The notes: a model not told the origin generated them from the letters alone. A stretch of DNA of 64,000 nt from Acanthococcus lagerstroemiae (GCA_031841125.1 CM063113.1:19675312-19739311), one strand, 5' to 3'. Numbered from the stretch's first letter, positions 22,361-35,686 are shown. Numbers and translations are program-made.

Positions 22361-23020
22361 TCAGATGGACCTTATTTCCGACTTTTGATTTTGTAATAAG
22401 CCGTCACCCAAATTGGTTTCAATTATTTGGGAGGGGGGGGGGAATTTTGCAATCTGGGCAAAATTGGAAAAAGTTAACCCGTATCGCGATGGGAGAGAAT
22501 ATTGTACAGGAATTAACGTTGATATTTGGGATTTGAGTTTCAGCCGCTAGGGAAGTCTTCCCACATGGGCCTAATATTGGGGTTTTAGGATGGCTGAATT
22601 AATTTTACGGATTATTTCCCCTCGTACCTCAAATATTTTAGACTCCACGAGGAGCTAATTTCCAGTTACTCTTATTTTCTTCAATTCCAAATTCTTTACA
22701 TCGGTAGTAGAGTTCCGTGAGTTACTAAATTGATTTCAGGAGTTCTTCCTACTCTTCCTTGACCCTTCAGGCTCCACAGAGAATTAATTTTTAGGTACTC
22801 GAATTTCCCCGTTTCCAAGTTTTTCACGTCGATAGTACATTTTGTTGGGCCGCTGAATCCGTTTCAAAAAGTATTTCCCCCCTCCCCTCCACCTCATTCA
22901 AGTACTCTAATTTCCCCCATTTACAAGTCCTTTACGTTGTTAGTAGGTTTTTCCAAGTCCTTGAGTCCGTTTTTTAGCTTCTTTCTCTTCAACCCTTCAT
23001 GTACCGCTGGAGACTATTCT
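22361..23020 (+). repeat. Dispersed repeat, copy 1, with about 120-bp internal units
   Basis: This segment is colinear with 62781-63525 in direct orientation. Matching landmarks include TTTTACGGATTAT, ATATTTTAGACTCCACG, GGAGCTAATT, TTAATTTTTAGG and GAATCCGTTT. Inside it, a unit carrying TTTACRTYG.TAGTA and a later pyrimidine-rich CTCC block recurs at spacings of about 128 and 108 bp. No coding is seen. It may be a satellite-like or transposon-derived repeat. Confidence 0.75.
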
Positions 23021-26000
23021 GTGGTTTTTTAGATTTTCTTACAGTTTGCATTAGAAACATGCTTCCCTACGAAATTTCGCGCGATCAATTTCGTGTGACG
23101 ACTTTTCGTATACCCCAAATTAGCACCGGGACACCGCGCCCCCTGTCCCGGAAACGCCCGAATGGGCCTGCGTCAGAATAGGGGGGATTTAGTCACATAT
23201 TTGGAGACTCCCCCAGTGACAGAAGCTCTAAACCCATAAATCTGTACATATTGTTTTGTAAGATTTTCTCCCTCCTTGTGTTACAAGTGAATCTTTTTAG
23301 ATTTTGCTGAAATCTTACAATGTTCTCTTTAACCCATGAAACTGACTTGAAAGTGGCTTGACCGAGAACGTGAATTTTTTTTTTTAAGGACCACCCTAGT
23401 TTGCATTTCTAAAAACCTATCAACTTCGAAATTTGGTAATTGCTGTTCGTCTCCCTGTTTTTTCCTTTTCATATTTAGCTTGCCATACTTTTGTGGTTTC
23501 TGTTTTTACTTATTTAATCTTCCTCCTCAATGCGTTTCTGCTGTTTTCATCAGCTTTGCTTTCCAACTTGATTTTTTTTTATTCGATTTATCTGCTCTAA
23601 CTGAAGATCAATGGGTGTAATCCCAGGCGACCATTTTTGAAACTCTCATTTTCATACTCTTTACAAAAAATGTGACTGCTTCCACCCTAAATTGTGAATT
23701 TGACCCAAAACTCAGTGAAGTTCAAGCCAAGAATTCCCTCTACCAACAGATGTGCAATTTTCCTGATATCTTCATTACAAGTACAATTTTTTTAGGCTTA
23801 AAAAAAGGTGAGCGATATTTGATGCCTTTTTACCTTACTTGAAACAGTGTTGAATCGTTTTAAACTTTCCTCATCCTTGCCCCCAATGGACCCTTATTAG
23901 TGGATTACGAATCCAAACTTAGTCACTTTCAAATGATTCATTGAAAAACTTTTCTTATTACACCATTAAATAATGTTCACTGCATTTTCCTTCAAGAATG
24001 AAGACGGGTCGTAGCGCTACCTGTTAATACTATTTAGTTGAGCTCAAATTTCCAGAATTTCTTATTTTCATCAGAAATATTGAAAATCTGACCAGCTTTA
24101 GTCACGATTCAGAGGTTCGTAAAATGAGTGGCCGTCGTAGTATGGTACGAGTATATCCTCGTTACATTTTCGAAATGAAACTTTTTCAACAGAGAAACAA
24201 CACAACAACGAACCGCTAAATAAGCTTTGTCGAAGTATAAGCTAACCTGAAAGAAAGGTTGCCGAAATCCTACCATTTTGATCCTGGGATTCACTACGGG
24301 GTATCTGCGGCACAGGCTGTTCACGATGCATAATCCCGAATGGAAGTACCCAATTTAAACGTAGGTCTCATGAATTTCATCAGATTCTACCATTTTCGAA
24401 GAGTTTCCTCATTATTCTCCGTTAAAATGAATGTTGTACGTTTTGGCAACTCCACTCAACTCTCTGTCCCAAAAATTAGTGCCAAAATGAATCCTCAGAC
24501 CTTACTGAGGTTCCATATTTTGAATTTGAGATTTCAACTTCGCCAAATCATGGAAACCTTCTTGACAGATGATTTGATAGTAGGTTTCGCCTGCATAGCT
24601 ACCCAGCTACACCGGAGTTCCTTGTTGGTTCTCATGGATAAAGTGGATATAGTCGCACCATTTTGTTTTCTTGGAACGATTTAATGACATGTTCCCTTGT
24701 ACATGTACATCAGCTTCCATTCTTTTTTAGTAAAATAGGTTTTAATTTTGAGATCAATATTATTTGTCTCGAGAAACGAGTGAAAAATTTTTTCGCACTT
24801 TGAAATAAATGTGCCAGTTTCATAAATATGAAAATAGCTTTATTGATGAGAACGTTTTCGAATATGACCCATCTTTGGTGACATGATGACGTACATGACC
24901 GCGTGAAATATGCAACTGCTGAAACTTTTACCGTATTGAGAAAAATTTTATAGTAAAAGTTATTAGTTGAAAAGTGGATGAAACCACTGAACGTGAGGAA
25001 CTTACCCGAATTTTATTTACTTTCCTTTCAACTGACTCGTGAAGCTCGGTCATTCAAGTCATACTGAAGATTTGGTGCGACTCAATAACGTTCTGACCAA
25101 TAAAATAAGTGAAACTGGCTCCTCCGAGATAAACTCGAGTAATTGTATGAGTAAGAGGGCTTCTGTGAATAGGCACAGAGCCGAGCCTTCCATTAGAAAC
25201 TTATCATCTGAAAAAAGAAACGAAACATAATGTATATTGTTGGAAATAGCATTATAAAACAAATGGCTTTCAAACTGTAGTGGTTCCCTCATCTGAACAA
25301 CTTTTATTTTCTCGACGGCAAATCCCGAAATTCGAATAAATAAATTCCAATTTAAAAGCCTCAACTAGCCACTAAACAAGCGAAATGAAACAACCTTTAC
25401 AAGCAAATTAAAATAATAAACATAAACGTTAACATTCGACTTCGAAATTATTCATGCCATAAATGGGCACCTTAGGTACGTTTTCTTTTCTTGTTCTTTT
25501 TTTTTCCTTCTTCATTCCGCTTTATTTTCGTTTTACAAAATCTTTTTAACAATGTTATTTATACGCGCAAGAATAATCCTGCGCAAAAACGATTAAAAGT
25601 TGGGTTTCTAAAAATTTCGAGGAGGTAAATTGGCCACATTTTCCGAGTTATTGTAGCTTTACTGCAGTTTAAGAAAGTTTGTATGAATGTACGAGTATAA
25701 GAGTGTAATATATATGTATACTTTCTTGTTATAACGAAACGCTTAAAATTATTATTGCGAGTTAAAGGTCGTATTTTTCTTTCAAGCAGCTTCATTTCCA
25801 GCAGCCTTATTCCGTACAGGAGTAGAAATAAAGGAAAATATAACGCCATATTTCGACCCTTGAATATCTTTTCAGTTGCTGCTATCCGTTTGAGATGAGT
25901 TTTTTGTTTTTAGACCACTCTCCGTACGAGATTATATACCTATACCTACTTTAGTCTATACGTACAAACAGTGTAATATCACGAAGCCCAAAAGGATGGA

Positions 26001-27530
26001 AATTAATGTAGATATGCGAAGTGAACAATCATCAAAAATGGTTTCAAGTACTGCTTGATGATATTGGGCAAATTGCATCGAACCGATATCAAGAATCTGT
26101 CATTACCCTGTTTCTAGTGCTAGATTCTTATGAACCTTACATAAGTTTTGTTCAGAGATGGGAAATTAGGAACATGATAATTTGTCTCAATAATGGATAT
26201 ACGAGTATGTAGAATTTTGATTTCGTTTTTCTACATCATTGTTCATGAAAGTTTATTATAATATTTTAAGAATAAAAATTCCAGTCTTTTTTTTTCTTTT
26301 TTTCCCCCTAAAATTATTTGTGTTTCGACTCACATTCGATTCTCTTTGTGGCAAATCACGGAGCCTCCTCAAACAGGTGCTCGCGTGCTACAGCTGTTGA
26401 AAGGTGACATTTAAGTCAGAGTTAACTCTTGAAAAAATAGTTTATTCTTAATTCTGAGTTGACTAAATTGTGATTGAACTCAGTTCGAAATAAGTTATGC
26501 TCAGATCTTGAGCAACTGCTCGTCACTAATAAATACTTGATTCAGTTAACAAATTCTCAGAAGCATTTCAAACATATGCTTGTCAATAATAAATGCTCAA
26601 TGATTTTACCATACCTACTTAATTGTGTGTAAGTCCGCCGGTATGTTCCTTGACAACCGATCCATGTCTAGCTTAAACTTGTAAAAATTATCAATAATGA
26701 ATGCTATGTTTGACTATATTTATCGTACTGATAGCTTTAAGCGGCTACTAATAATGAACATTTGTATAGAAATTGAAATTTTCCTGAAACACTTTTGAAA
26801 ATGTTCATATTTTAATGAAAATCACTGTCATCGTAAAAGCAATATTCTTTACTGATATTATTGATGAAAGTGTCGATGGTTTTTCTTTGTTCTACCAAGA
26901 AACCACCGATACTTGAAACAATCAGTTATTTACAGTTCTCTTGCTCGCTATCCGAATCTCAACGAGTACCTATTTTTTTTTCTGTTACTATTTTTCTAAT
27001 TTTCCCTCAGAGGTCCTGGAGGTCGTTTATTGGTACCATGTCCATAATATGATCACGTTTCCAATTTATTCAGTTTCCCTGGAGCACCATGTGTTTACCC
27101 GAAGGTTTCTGGTTCAGCTTTCCAGGGAGCACCCTGAAATGAAAACCTAACTTTGGTAAATATCCCGCTGTTTCTTATTACGGTCGGTGTTTGTCATCTG
27201 CTGTTAGGGGTGACCTCAGCCCACTCTCTTCTGAGTTCTTCTACTTATGAAGTCTTCTGGGGACAGACTCTTCATGAATTGCTTCAAGCCCTCTTCCGGA
27301 TTCTCTAAAGATGTGACTGGCGGTCCCAGGGCTAACACCATAAGGGCACTAATCACTGTAACGGTGTTTCCGGGGATGGAGATCAAATGCAAAGTATCCA
27401 TAACCGGAAATTGACTGCACAAGGAAGAAATCTATGTGGATCTTCCTTACGTTCGTGATAATAGCTACCTGTCTATTAAAGCTAAGAGAAGTGAATAACC
27501 AAATTAATGATTTAAAGATCGGCGCTAACT
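23021..27530. other. Unassigned 4.5-kb AT-rich stretch
   Basis: I recognise no gene. Open frames such as 24340-24684 plus and 25059-25364 minus have no motif. At about 26522-26760 the word AATAATRAATGCT and variants recur four times at irregular spacing (about 58-104 bp), suggesting an old degenerate tandem repeat. Confidence 0.4.
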
Positions 27531-27795
27531 AGTTTATTTATTTATTATTTTATTTACAGCATTGGATTTGACAAGACAGGGGATGGTGAGGTGCCGCAGC
27601 CAATCGCCTTACCTTCAGACGTATGCCTCCACTACCTTGTCCCATGCTTTTCTGGTGCCACCTAATTGGAGGTTTGCGTCATTTTCTTTTTAAGTTGTAA
27701 GGGGTCCCCTGTGTGGTTATTTTGTGCCATTTGTTCACAGGATCTCTCGCCAGATATACTGCAAATTTAAATTTGAGTTTTTTTATTTTAGAGAC
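27531..27795 (-). mobile_element. LINE 3' end fragment
   Basis: The minus-strand translation ends in GTRKAWDKVVEAYV followed by a stop, the usual closing residues of a LINE polyprotein. About 80 bp of untranslated sequence and an AATAAATAAATAAA tail (27538-27560) follow. The general layout resembles the short tail at 4355-4562. It is heavily 5'-truncated. Confidence 0.6.
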
Positions 27796-27965
27796 AATAT
27801 CTTTAGTGTTGGTTTGCTAGAATGTCAGTGAGAGTATTCGAATATCACTAGCTTTCCGGCGTTGGTGGGACTCGAACCCGAGACGTAAGGATTGCGAAGC
27901 GGGCACGTTATGCAGAACAGAGTGGCAAAGCTTTCTCCCATTCTGGGAATAAATACTTTTAGGGC
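27796..27965 (-). mobile_element. tRNA-related SINE head
   Basis: On the minus strand the B box GGTTCGAGTCC (27878-27868) follows a tRNA-like stretch TGCCCGCTTCGCAATCC, where GCTTCGCAA resembles an anticodon arm. The A box side near 27900-27920 is degraded and no acceptor stem can be closed, so this is not a functional tRNA gene. It lies just upstream of the LINE tail at 27531-27795 on the same strand. Together they may be one SINE with a LINE-derived 3' end. Confidence 0.55.
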
Positions 27966-30655
27966 CGTTGTAACCGGAAATAAAATTGGAGTAATATATA
28001 AGACTGTATGTCCTAGAGTAAGAAAGCAATAAATAAATTTAAAATTGAATAACGAACCTATGATTGGTGAGGAATCTTTACATAAAACCGACTCGAATCC
28101 GGGTCATACTTGTGTGAGGATGCCAGGGCGTGAAAAAAGGGCTAATTACCTGGGGAAAGTAGAAAGGAAAGGTGTCTTTTGACGGTGATAAATTTTCCCT
28201 TATCTTATACAGGCTGCAAAAGGGTGAAACTAACTTAGACCTGAAAAAAAGTTAGAAGAAACTTGAGGAAGACCCATGAAAGAGAGGGAACATGGAAAAA
28301 AATACTTTTAATATATTTTTCAATCGTTGAATTCATTTTAAGTTAATGGTATTTCATTGTAGAAAAGCGTGTAAAGTGTAATGTTAATTGGCACATTTTT
28401 TATTGTTCATACACTCGATCTTATCGTTATGTTCCTATCGTTTATTCACTTTATTTCAACGTGCGATTAAAGTTTCCCCAAAAAATTGTAGAACAAAGGT
28501 GGAAAAATACAAATGACAGCGCAGAATTTTCAGCAGAGTCCTAATTATTTTTACACAGAGTAAGACAGCATTAATTAGCTTATTTTGCATTTTTATGAAT
28601 CAGGCAAAAAAAAAAAAAAATAGATACAGAAAAAAAATATAAAATTTATTAAAATTGAACAAAATTTCGGCGGAATTTGACATTTATGTGTAAGAAAAAA
28701 TGGCATAATTAAAGGTCTCTCCAACAGAATAAAGCAGAATTTTGGTTCGTTTACAGCTAAATTTCACTTTTCTCATATGAGTACACTGGGTAGGGGTTAC
28801 GTTAAAAATGACACAAAAAATAATTCAGTGACCTATACAAATCCTACAAAGTAACTACTTACTGAGAATGGTATATGCTGATTAGCCAATTTTACATTGC
28901 TACAGTCTTCTGTGGCTCTCCTACAGTTGGCATTCCATGTGTAAAATTAACATCAACCTTGAATTTAGCAGATTTGACAACCACAAAATACACATTCCTT
29001 GCATACCTCAAGTGGCAACGTGATTAGTAATGAATGAAGTTCGTGTTTTTCACATCTAAAACAACGGCGTCGCGTACATTCACATCATTTGGTAATATTT
29101 GTAATACCGAAAGTTTTGTACAAGAATTGTATCAGTTTTCTGATTCGCTGCAGATTATTCATCATGTCTCACATGAAAAATTTCATAGTAATGAGAGAAG
29201 TGTCATTCTAGCACAACCTGGACCTTCAGGCCAAACAGCACGTTTCTCAGTAAGGTGAAAAACACCTCCAGTATGCCCTTAAACCACTTATGCCAGTTCA
29301 TGAACATTCGTAAGAAAGAGAAATAAAAAAAGACAATCAAGAGTAGTTTGTTGTTTCTGAATCAAAAAGGGCAAAGGTATCCACGATCTCAAGCCACCTT
29401 GTTGAAGCCACTTTCTCCATAACGCAGCGGCCTTTCCTATACCGGTGGCCAGCTTACCATGTTGAGAGCAACAGTGTTTCCATACTTTCGTAGGCTCGCT
29501 TTCAAAACTCAATCATGAAGCGGATCGCCCCCTCCCACACGCCCTACTCGGCTGTCAATCGATGGCGGTTCGACGGCTGGATTTCGCTTTCGTGGTTTCG
29601 TAATACGACGAACAAAAACTCCATAATTTCCGATCGCTGAGTGTGACGAACGGAAAATAATTAATGAACTTACGTGAGCTGAATAGAGGTTTCACGTTCA
29701 GCCATCGGGTATACACTCGCAAGTGACTGAGAAGAAAGAGAGAGAGAGAGAGAGAGAACGTGAGCGTTGACGAAAGCGCACCAAGAATTTAAACTTAATT
29801 TCGAATTAACGCTGAAAACAGCAAAAAGAAAGAGCACATGGACGGGAACAGGAGCGAGGCAAAAATCGTGAGATGGCCGACAGCATTTAAAGTTGGAGCA
29901 ATGGAATTCGGAAACTTCCTTCTTCATTCAATTATACGGGAAACGCATCGTTTGGAAATGAATTTTAAAATTTAATTTTCCATGTCAACGCTGCGGTTTC
30001 GCGGGTGGCGCACGGCGCGCGTTGATTTACAATGTCGCGCGTGTAAATAAATTACGAAAAGTTCGAGTGTTCCAAATTATCGCGGAATCCGAGACAGGCT
30101 CGAGTGGTAGATACCTTTTTAAAAAATGTATACGACCTCGGTTCAAACTTTCGCATTTTCTGCGATGACGATACGCAACTCGAAAACTAGCACACCCAAA
30201 TGTATAGATAAGTTTGCAAAATCGGGTCCGTACAAAATTTTCCTTGCGCTTTCTTTCAAAACTTTCATTGCGTACTGCGATCTGTTTATCACACGTCGAA
30301 GCTCCTTCTTAAACTCATGCCATCATTCACACAGTAGCAGATCTTGGGTGGTGTCTAGAGCATCGAAGACCAAATGAGCTCGAAGATTTTCGTTGTAGAG
30401 TGAGGCAAAAACAACTCGAGTTCTGCAATGCTCACTGGACGAAACTGATAAATCCAAGCTGAGATATGCACAGAGTACTGAGATTAAAAATTAGTGTGAC
30501 ACATACTGTATTTTAAAGACGAATTGTACACATTTTCAATCCCACCGACGTATATCAACAGTCCTAAGTCTGTAAAAGTGAGAAGGGAAATAAGGATTGA
30601 AAACTTTAAACTTAGGGACTTTTCAGACATACATACTGATTAGCCTCTGCAACTC
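27966..30655. other. Unassigned DNA with a CpG-richer part
   Basis: No gene recognised. The part at 29510-30330 is CpG-richer and appears single-copy. A (GA)n microsatellite lies at 29738-29757. A segment at about 28222-28262 resembles, in reverse, the repeats at 31274-31325 and 31568-31620. Confidence 0.4.
29738..29757. repeat. (GA)n microsatellite
   Basis: About ten uninterrupted GA dinucleotides within a purine-rich tract. Confidence 0.9.
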
Positions 30656-30659
30656 TTGG

Positions 30660-31295
30660 GACTCAACTCGGACACTACGATTTAGGAGTCCGTGCTGTGC
30701 GACCAACTGGTAAATATTGCCACCTGATGGAACATTTTGTGCCTCAGTAATTTGGAAAAATCATCTGCCCACCTCTTTTTTTGTTTTCCTCTGTTTCTTC
30801 TCTCCTGTCCCAAAAACCAAAATGTGATCTTTGTTCCCCAGTTGCTCCGGCTCCTCACTAAATGTCCCGCCCAATCCCATTTTTTATTTAAACTTGTTTT
30901 TACTATATTGTAATTTGCCATTAACAGTTTTTTTAATTTTCTTAATTCTTATTTTTTCCCTTTGTCTTGAATTTAGCATAGATTTTTCCATTTTGTTCTG
31001 AATTGTCTGTAATTTATTTTTGTCTTTTTCTCTCAGTGCCCCAGTCTTACGATCCATAGCAAAGAGCGGGAACGACACAGCTATTGTATACTTTGGATTT
31101 AATTTTGACCTTGAAGTTTCCCTTAAATATTCTTTTTAATGTCCAATATTTTTTCCAGCCTAAATTGACTCTCATTTCATTTTCCTTTTCATGTCTGTTG
31201 CGAAAGCTAATTAATTGACCTAATGGAAAATTCATTTTTTTTTTAAATTTTACCCCAAATGCTTTTTTCCAACAGCTCTCCTCAAGTCTCATTTA
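30660..31295 (-). mobile_element. RTE-type LINE C-terminal fragment
   Basis: From 31295 downward on the minus strand: WKKYWTLKRIFKG.FKVKIKSKVY..CVVPALCYGSQTW, then NKLQTIQNKMEKSML, REKIRIKKIKK, KWDWAGHLVRS, GQERRNRGKQKKRW and a final HQVA region. These are the standard blocks after the RT palm in RTE-clade elements. The catalytic core is missing. Three reading frames are used, so it carries several frameshifts. Confidence 0.8.
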
Positions 31296-31890
31296 AATGT
31301 TTTTCAGACCCGAGTAAATTTTACCTTCTTGTAGCGGATATAGGATAAAAAAAGATTAGGCTCTGTCAAAGTGCCCTTTACTTCATCTTTCCGTTCTTTC
31401 CCCGAATGATAGCCTCCAATCTTCCTCGCTCGCCTCCTTCCGCTAGTATGACCCCAATCCCAGTTTTTTTATTTCTTTTTTAAACCCCCCTCGATTCTAA
31501 GAATCCATTGCCATCCTCAAGTCCTCCATTCACTCATTCACTGTTTCTCCAAGTGCCTGTTTCCTGTGGCTTTCCTCAAGTCTCACTAAAGTGTTTCCAG
31601 AAATGAGTTAGTTTCGCCAATTCGTGGGCGTCTAGGGGTCAAGTTTGAATTACATATGTCGACCTGCAATGTGTATTACTAGTTAATATTTTTAATTATT
31701 CAACTTATTTTGCAATTTGGCTGACATTTCTTCATACTCAAATAGAAATATCTTACTGTGCATTCATTTCTTCTATGGTTTGTTACTATCCCCCCCCCCC
31801 CCGAGAACTAATTTTTCAATCGATACACGTTATGGACTACTGTGTGAAGACGAGGATTAAAATTTTCCAAAAATAAAACATGGGTAACTA
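31296..31890. other. Unassigned DNA with a poly(C) run
   Basis: No gene. A C run lies at about 31789-31802. Two similar segments (CCTCAAGTCTCA..AA.TGTTT..CAGA), near 31278 and 31572, form a direct repeat spaced about 294 bp. Confidence 0.45.
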
Positions 31891-33478
31891 GTAGGTTTTT
31901 GAACCAACTGATTTCATTATTGTTATAATTCTGACCCTATGGTAAAATTGGAGTAACAACGTGTTTTTATTTTGTTTTTTGTTACAGTAGTCCTTAGTTT
32001 TTGAACTTGCAGGTTGCATCTTTTCACTTTTTCTTCTCTGTGCTAATCTTTTCATTTCCAAGAAGCACCTACTCTTTGTATCCTTCATTATTTGCTCTTC
32101 ATAGCTCATTTTTTGCCTTCCTTTCCAATTCTTCCCCTCAGCCATTCCCTCTAGCAGTAATAACAATATCTCTGGATGTCTTATGTTATGACCTATCATT
32201 TTAACTCTTCGATCTCTTTACAATTATATTCCGAATTTCTGTTTTCCTTCCTATATTTGCATCAATATTTCCTCGTTCCTGATCTTTTATGTTCGTTTGA
32301 TTTTCAACATTTTCTGGTAACACCACATTTCAAAAACTCCTGTCCTTTTTCGTTTTTGTGTTCCTGTTTTCCAGGTCTCACATCCATAGAATGCAATACT
32401 CCAAGTATACGAAGACATCGCAGTCTTTCTTTTAAATCTATATTTGCCCTAAATATGTCTCCTTTTTGAAAAGAGGCTCTCTTAGCTCGTTGTATTGGCT
32501 CTTCATTTCGTTTTGACTTTTTCCATCTTGTGTTATCAGACTACCTAAGTATTGAAATTCCTTTACCTCCTTTATTTTTTCACCTCATTTTTCCATATTT
32601 GTTGGATTTAGTTTCCATATACTGATTTCCTTCAAGTATAATATTTAATTTTCAAGTTTTCCTCTTCTAATATTTTCAATGTTTTCTTTAGTTCTTCTTT
32701 ACTTCTTTTCAGTACTACAATGTCGTTTACAGACCTTATCATTCTAACCGTCTCATGTATTATTAAACCTGATTTCCTTTCATTCAGTTCTTCAATTACT
32801 TTTCCTATAAACAGGTCTAACAGTACTGATGACAAACAGCAACCTTGTCTCCCTCCTTTTTTAAATTATAGTTTCTCTCACTTCATCCTCCATTTGCATT
32901 TGAGTCCTTTGAACCTTGTATAAGTTAGATATTACTCTTTCTTTATACTGAACTCCTATCTCCTTCAATATTTGAAACTTTTTGACCATTCAACATTATC
33001 AAAAGCTTTTTCTAAATCTACAAATGCTACGTATGTGTTCAAACCTTTTTTCAGTCTTCCCAGTTCCTCTGCCTTTCCTGACTCCGAACTGATCACTCAC
33101 TTTTTCTCCCATTTCATTTGGTATTCTCTTACTTATTATCCTAGCTAAAACATAATCTTCAAATTTGCGTGCTCCTGTTTTTTTAGGGATTACAAACAGC
33201 GTGCTTGTCTGGTAATCTATTGGCATTTCTCCTTCCTCATACATTCTGCAAATTAATTCGTGTACATAGATTTTTTAAAACTACCGCATTTTACAAATAA
33301 CACACTAGCAATTTCATCAACTCCTTTTGCTTTACCTGCTTCGATGTCTTTCAGAGCTTTATCAAATTCCGATCACAAAATAGGATCTCCTGTGTCTTCA
33401 TCCTCCACACCATTTTCTCTTTTCATAGATTTATACCTGCTCCATTCCTATACGATTTTTCTACATATCTCACTGTGG

Positions 33479-34309
33479 TGACCGAGCTACGCGGTTCCCG
33501 GATGGTCAAGGCATTTATATCGAATCATTCGATAGATATTAAAACGAGTTCTCTATTTCTCTCACTTCTCCAAACATGTCTTTTCACGTATTTTCCTGTC
33601 CTATCCTGATAATACTCTTCAGCCCGCTCTTTTTTCGATTTCATCGACTTTTCCTACAATCTGTAACTTCCTTGACCTAACGAGAGAGGGGGAAAACTCA
33701 CCGATGACCATCCGAGAAAATGCGGCAGCGAGGACTCGGTTTTTGGACGTGGACGAAGTACGACCATCGAAATTCGCTAACGCCTTTTTCAGTCTAAAAT
33801 TCCAAATTTGAGTCTTCTTGTTATTTTTTGTGAACTATTCGCTAATCTAAACTTTCCTCATTCGTGGGTTCTTTCGAATTTCGTTAATTTTTGACGTATT
33901 CGCACTCGGTAACTTGTGACACCGCTCGTATATCTTGGAACGCGTGTGATTCGCCGAGACAACCTCGTGCCATCACCATAGTACGACCATCCAAGAGGAC
34001 CCGTACTGTCCAAACGATCACCGAAGCTACCCGTTTTGTTTTCTTCCTGTTCACGTAGAATTATAAGTATTTGGACGACACGTAACGTACGCTTGATTGT
34101 TTCTTGTTCTTAAGTACACGTTATCTCGTAACGGTTTCTTGTCTACTTGCCATCAGACTAGAGCAGGATCTGTTACTCGAGGTGTTCCAACTACTAGATA
34201 TACTCAGCAAACCCTGGGTTACTCCGACATTCGAACACACAGAATCTCTGAAGCCCCCAGTGCCGTTCCATCCGCCCTGTAAGTCCCTTGAGCTAATCGT
34301 GGCCTAACA
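33479..34309. mobile_element. 831-bp solo LTR (Gypsy-type)
   Basis: The segment begins TGACC and ends TAACA (TG...CA), and is flanked by the 4-bp direct repeat GTGG (33475-33478 and 34310-34313). It separates two parts of one LINE; removing it with one GTGG leaves VRYVEKSYRNG open on the minus strand. No internal gag/pol lies beside it, so it is a solo LTR left by recombination. The word GTACGACCATC recurs inside (about 33758 and 33981). A 4-bp duplication fits Gypsy-type elements. Orientation is not determined. Confidence 0.7.
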
Positions 34310-35139
34310 GTGGTTCCTCTTCCCTTAACCGACCAACCCTCCTGTTCCCATAGGAGCCTCGCCGTCGGTTACCACATCACCTATCTTTTTTCTTTTCCGT
34401 TTTTAGAGTTTAATAATTTTCCTTTTTCATCTGTTAAATTATTTGTTCTCTTTCTTCTTGCTCCAAAATATTTTTTACTTTGTTACATGCCTGATAGGAT
34501 TTTCCTTCTTTCATTTACTCCTCAATTTCCTCACAATTCTGAATAATCTGTTTTCTTTTGCCTTCTTGCATCCTCTCTTTATTTAATTTCTTAAAGCCGT
34601 ATATTTGTCCCTACTTTCTCCATCATTGGCTTGTTTATATTTTCTCCTTTCTTCCATTAACTCCAGTATCTTACTGTTCACGCATGGTTTTCTCTTTTCT
34701 ATTATTTGGGTACCTATTTTCTTCATTGGTGCCAGCTTAATTGCTTTCTTTAGTGCTATTCACTCCCTTTCAATATCATTTCCTTTCTGTAATTTACGAA
34801 GTTTTTCTGTTATTTCTTTCTGATATTATTCTCTTTTCTTTTTACCACTTTCAGCAACTCCGAATTTCATTTTGTTTTTACTTTCTTTTTATTCATCTAC
34901 CTACATTTCATTTTACTGCTAAATTGTGATCACTATCTACATCTGCTTCTACGGACATTACAAATCCACGACATTTTGATTTCTCTATCTTCTCGTCATA
35001 ATAATAATATATTTGATATCTTCTTTCATCTCCTGGGCTTCTCCAATATGATTTTGAAACAGAATCTTTCCAATAACTGATTTATATTCTTCACTAAATT
35101 CTATGAGCCTCGCCCCGCTTTCATTTCGCTCTCCTAAAC

Positions 35140-35686
35140 AGAGGCGTTTTTACCGTTAGGCAACCTAGGCAACTATCTAAGGCAGCAAAATTTTGAATTT
35201 TCAGATTAAAAAAGCAACAAGAAAATGAAGGAAAAAAGGAATGAGAAAAGTAAGAAAATGGAGAAGGAATAAAATAGAAGAAGTAACTACGCCATTTGGA
35301 AGATTGCGGGCATGTACGCGGTGGCCGAAAAGTCCGTTCCTATTGAAAAATGTTTTGCAAAAATTTCCTAGTCAACTTATCGAGAAAATTTCTGCTGCAG
35401 CGGCATTCTTGGTCCATTATTATTGAAACAATAACCATTCTCCGAATTATCAAAGTGTACGAAATTTTTAGTTCAAACTAAGCATTATTTTCTTGACAAC
35501 GAAGTGAATTTAGGTCCGCAATTTGACCTATAAGGGGTATTAGCACAATTAGCAGCTTAGTTCATAGTCACATGGTCGTTATAAATTGGGCGCATTTATG
35601 ATTCTACATGCTCCTACAATGTATTTCTACTCAAATAGGGCGACAAATTTTATATTGCCGAGAGCAGCTTCTTTCCTTAATACGCC
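35140..35686. mobile_element. About 547-bp insertion with hAT-like left end
   Basis: The insert interrupts the LINE endonuclease between GKHG and LGERNE. Removing it restores GKHGLGERNE in frame on the minus strand. The left end AGAGGCGTTTTTACCGTTAG with nearby CCTAGGCAACT resembles termini of hAT-family elements. AAAC flanks both sides (35136-35139, 35687-35690). The right end does not match the left well, so the family is uncertain. Confidence 0.5.

Noticed and set aside
27855..27930. Functional tRNA gene
   Set aside because: Only the B box and an anticodon-arm-like stretch are present. The A box is degraded and no acceptor stem closes, so a SINE origin is preferred.
34310..35100. Host coding frames in the 34.3-35.0 kb pyrimidine-rich plus strand
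   Set aside because: The plus-strand frames are serine/phenylalanine-rich complements of the lysine- and glutamate-rich minus-strand LINE linker.
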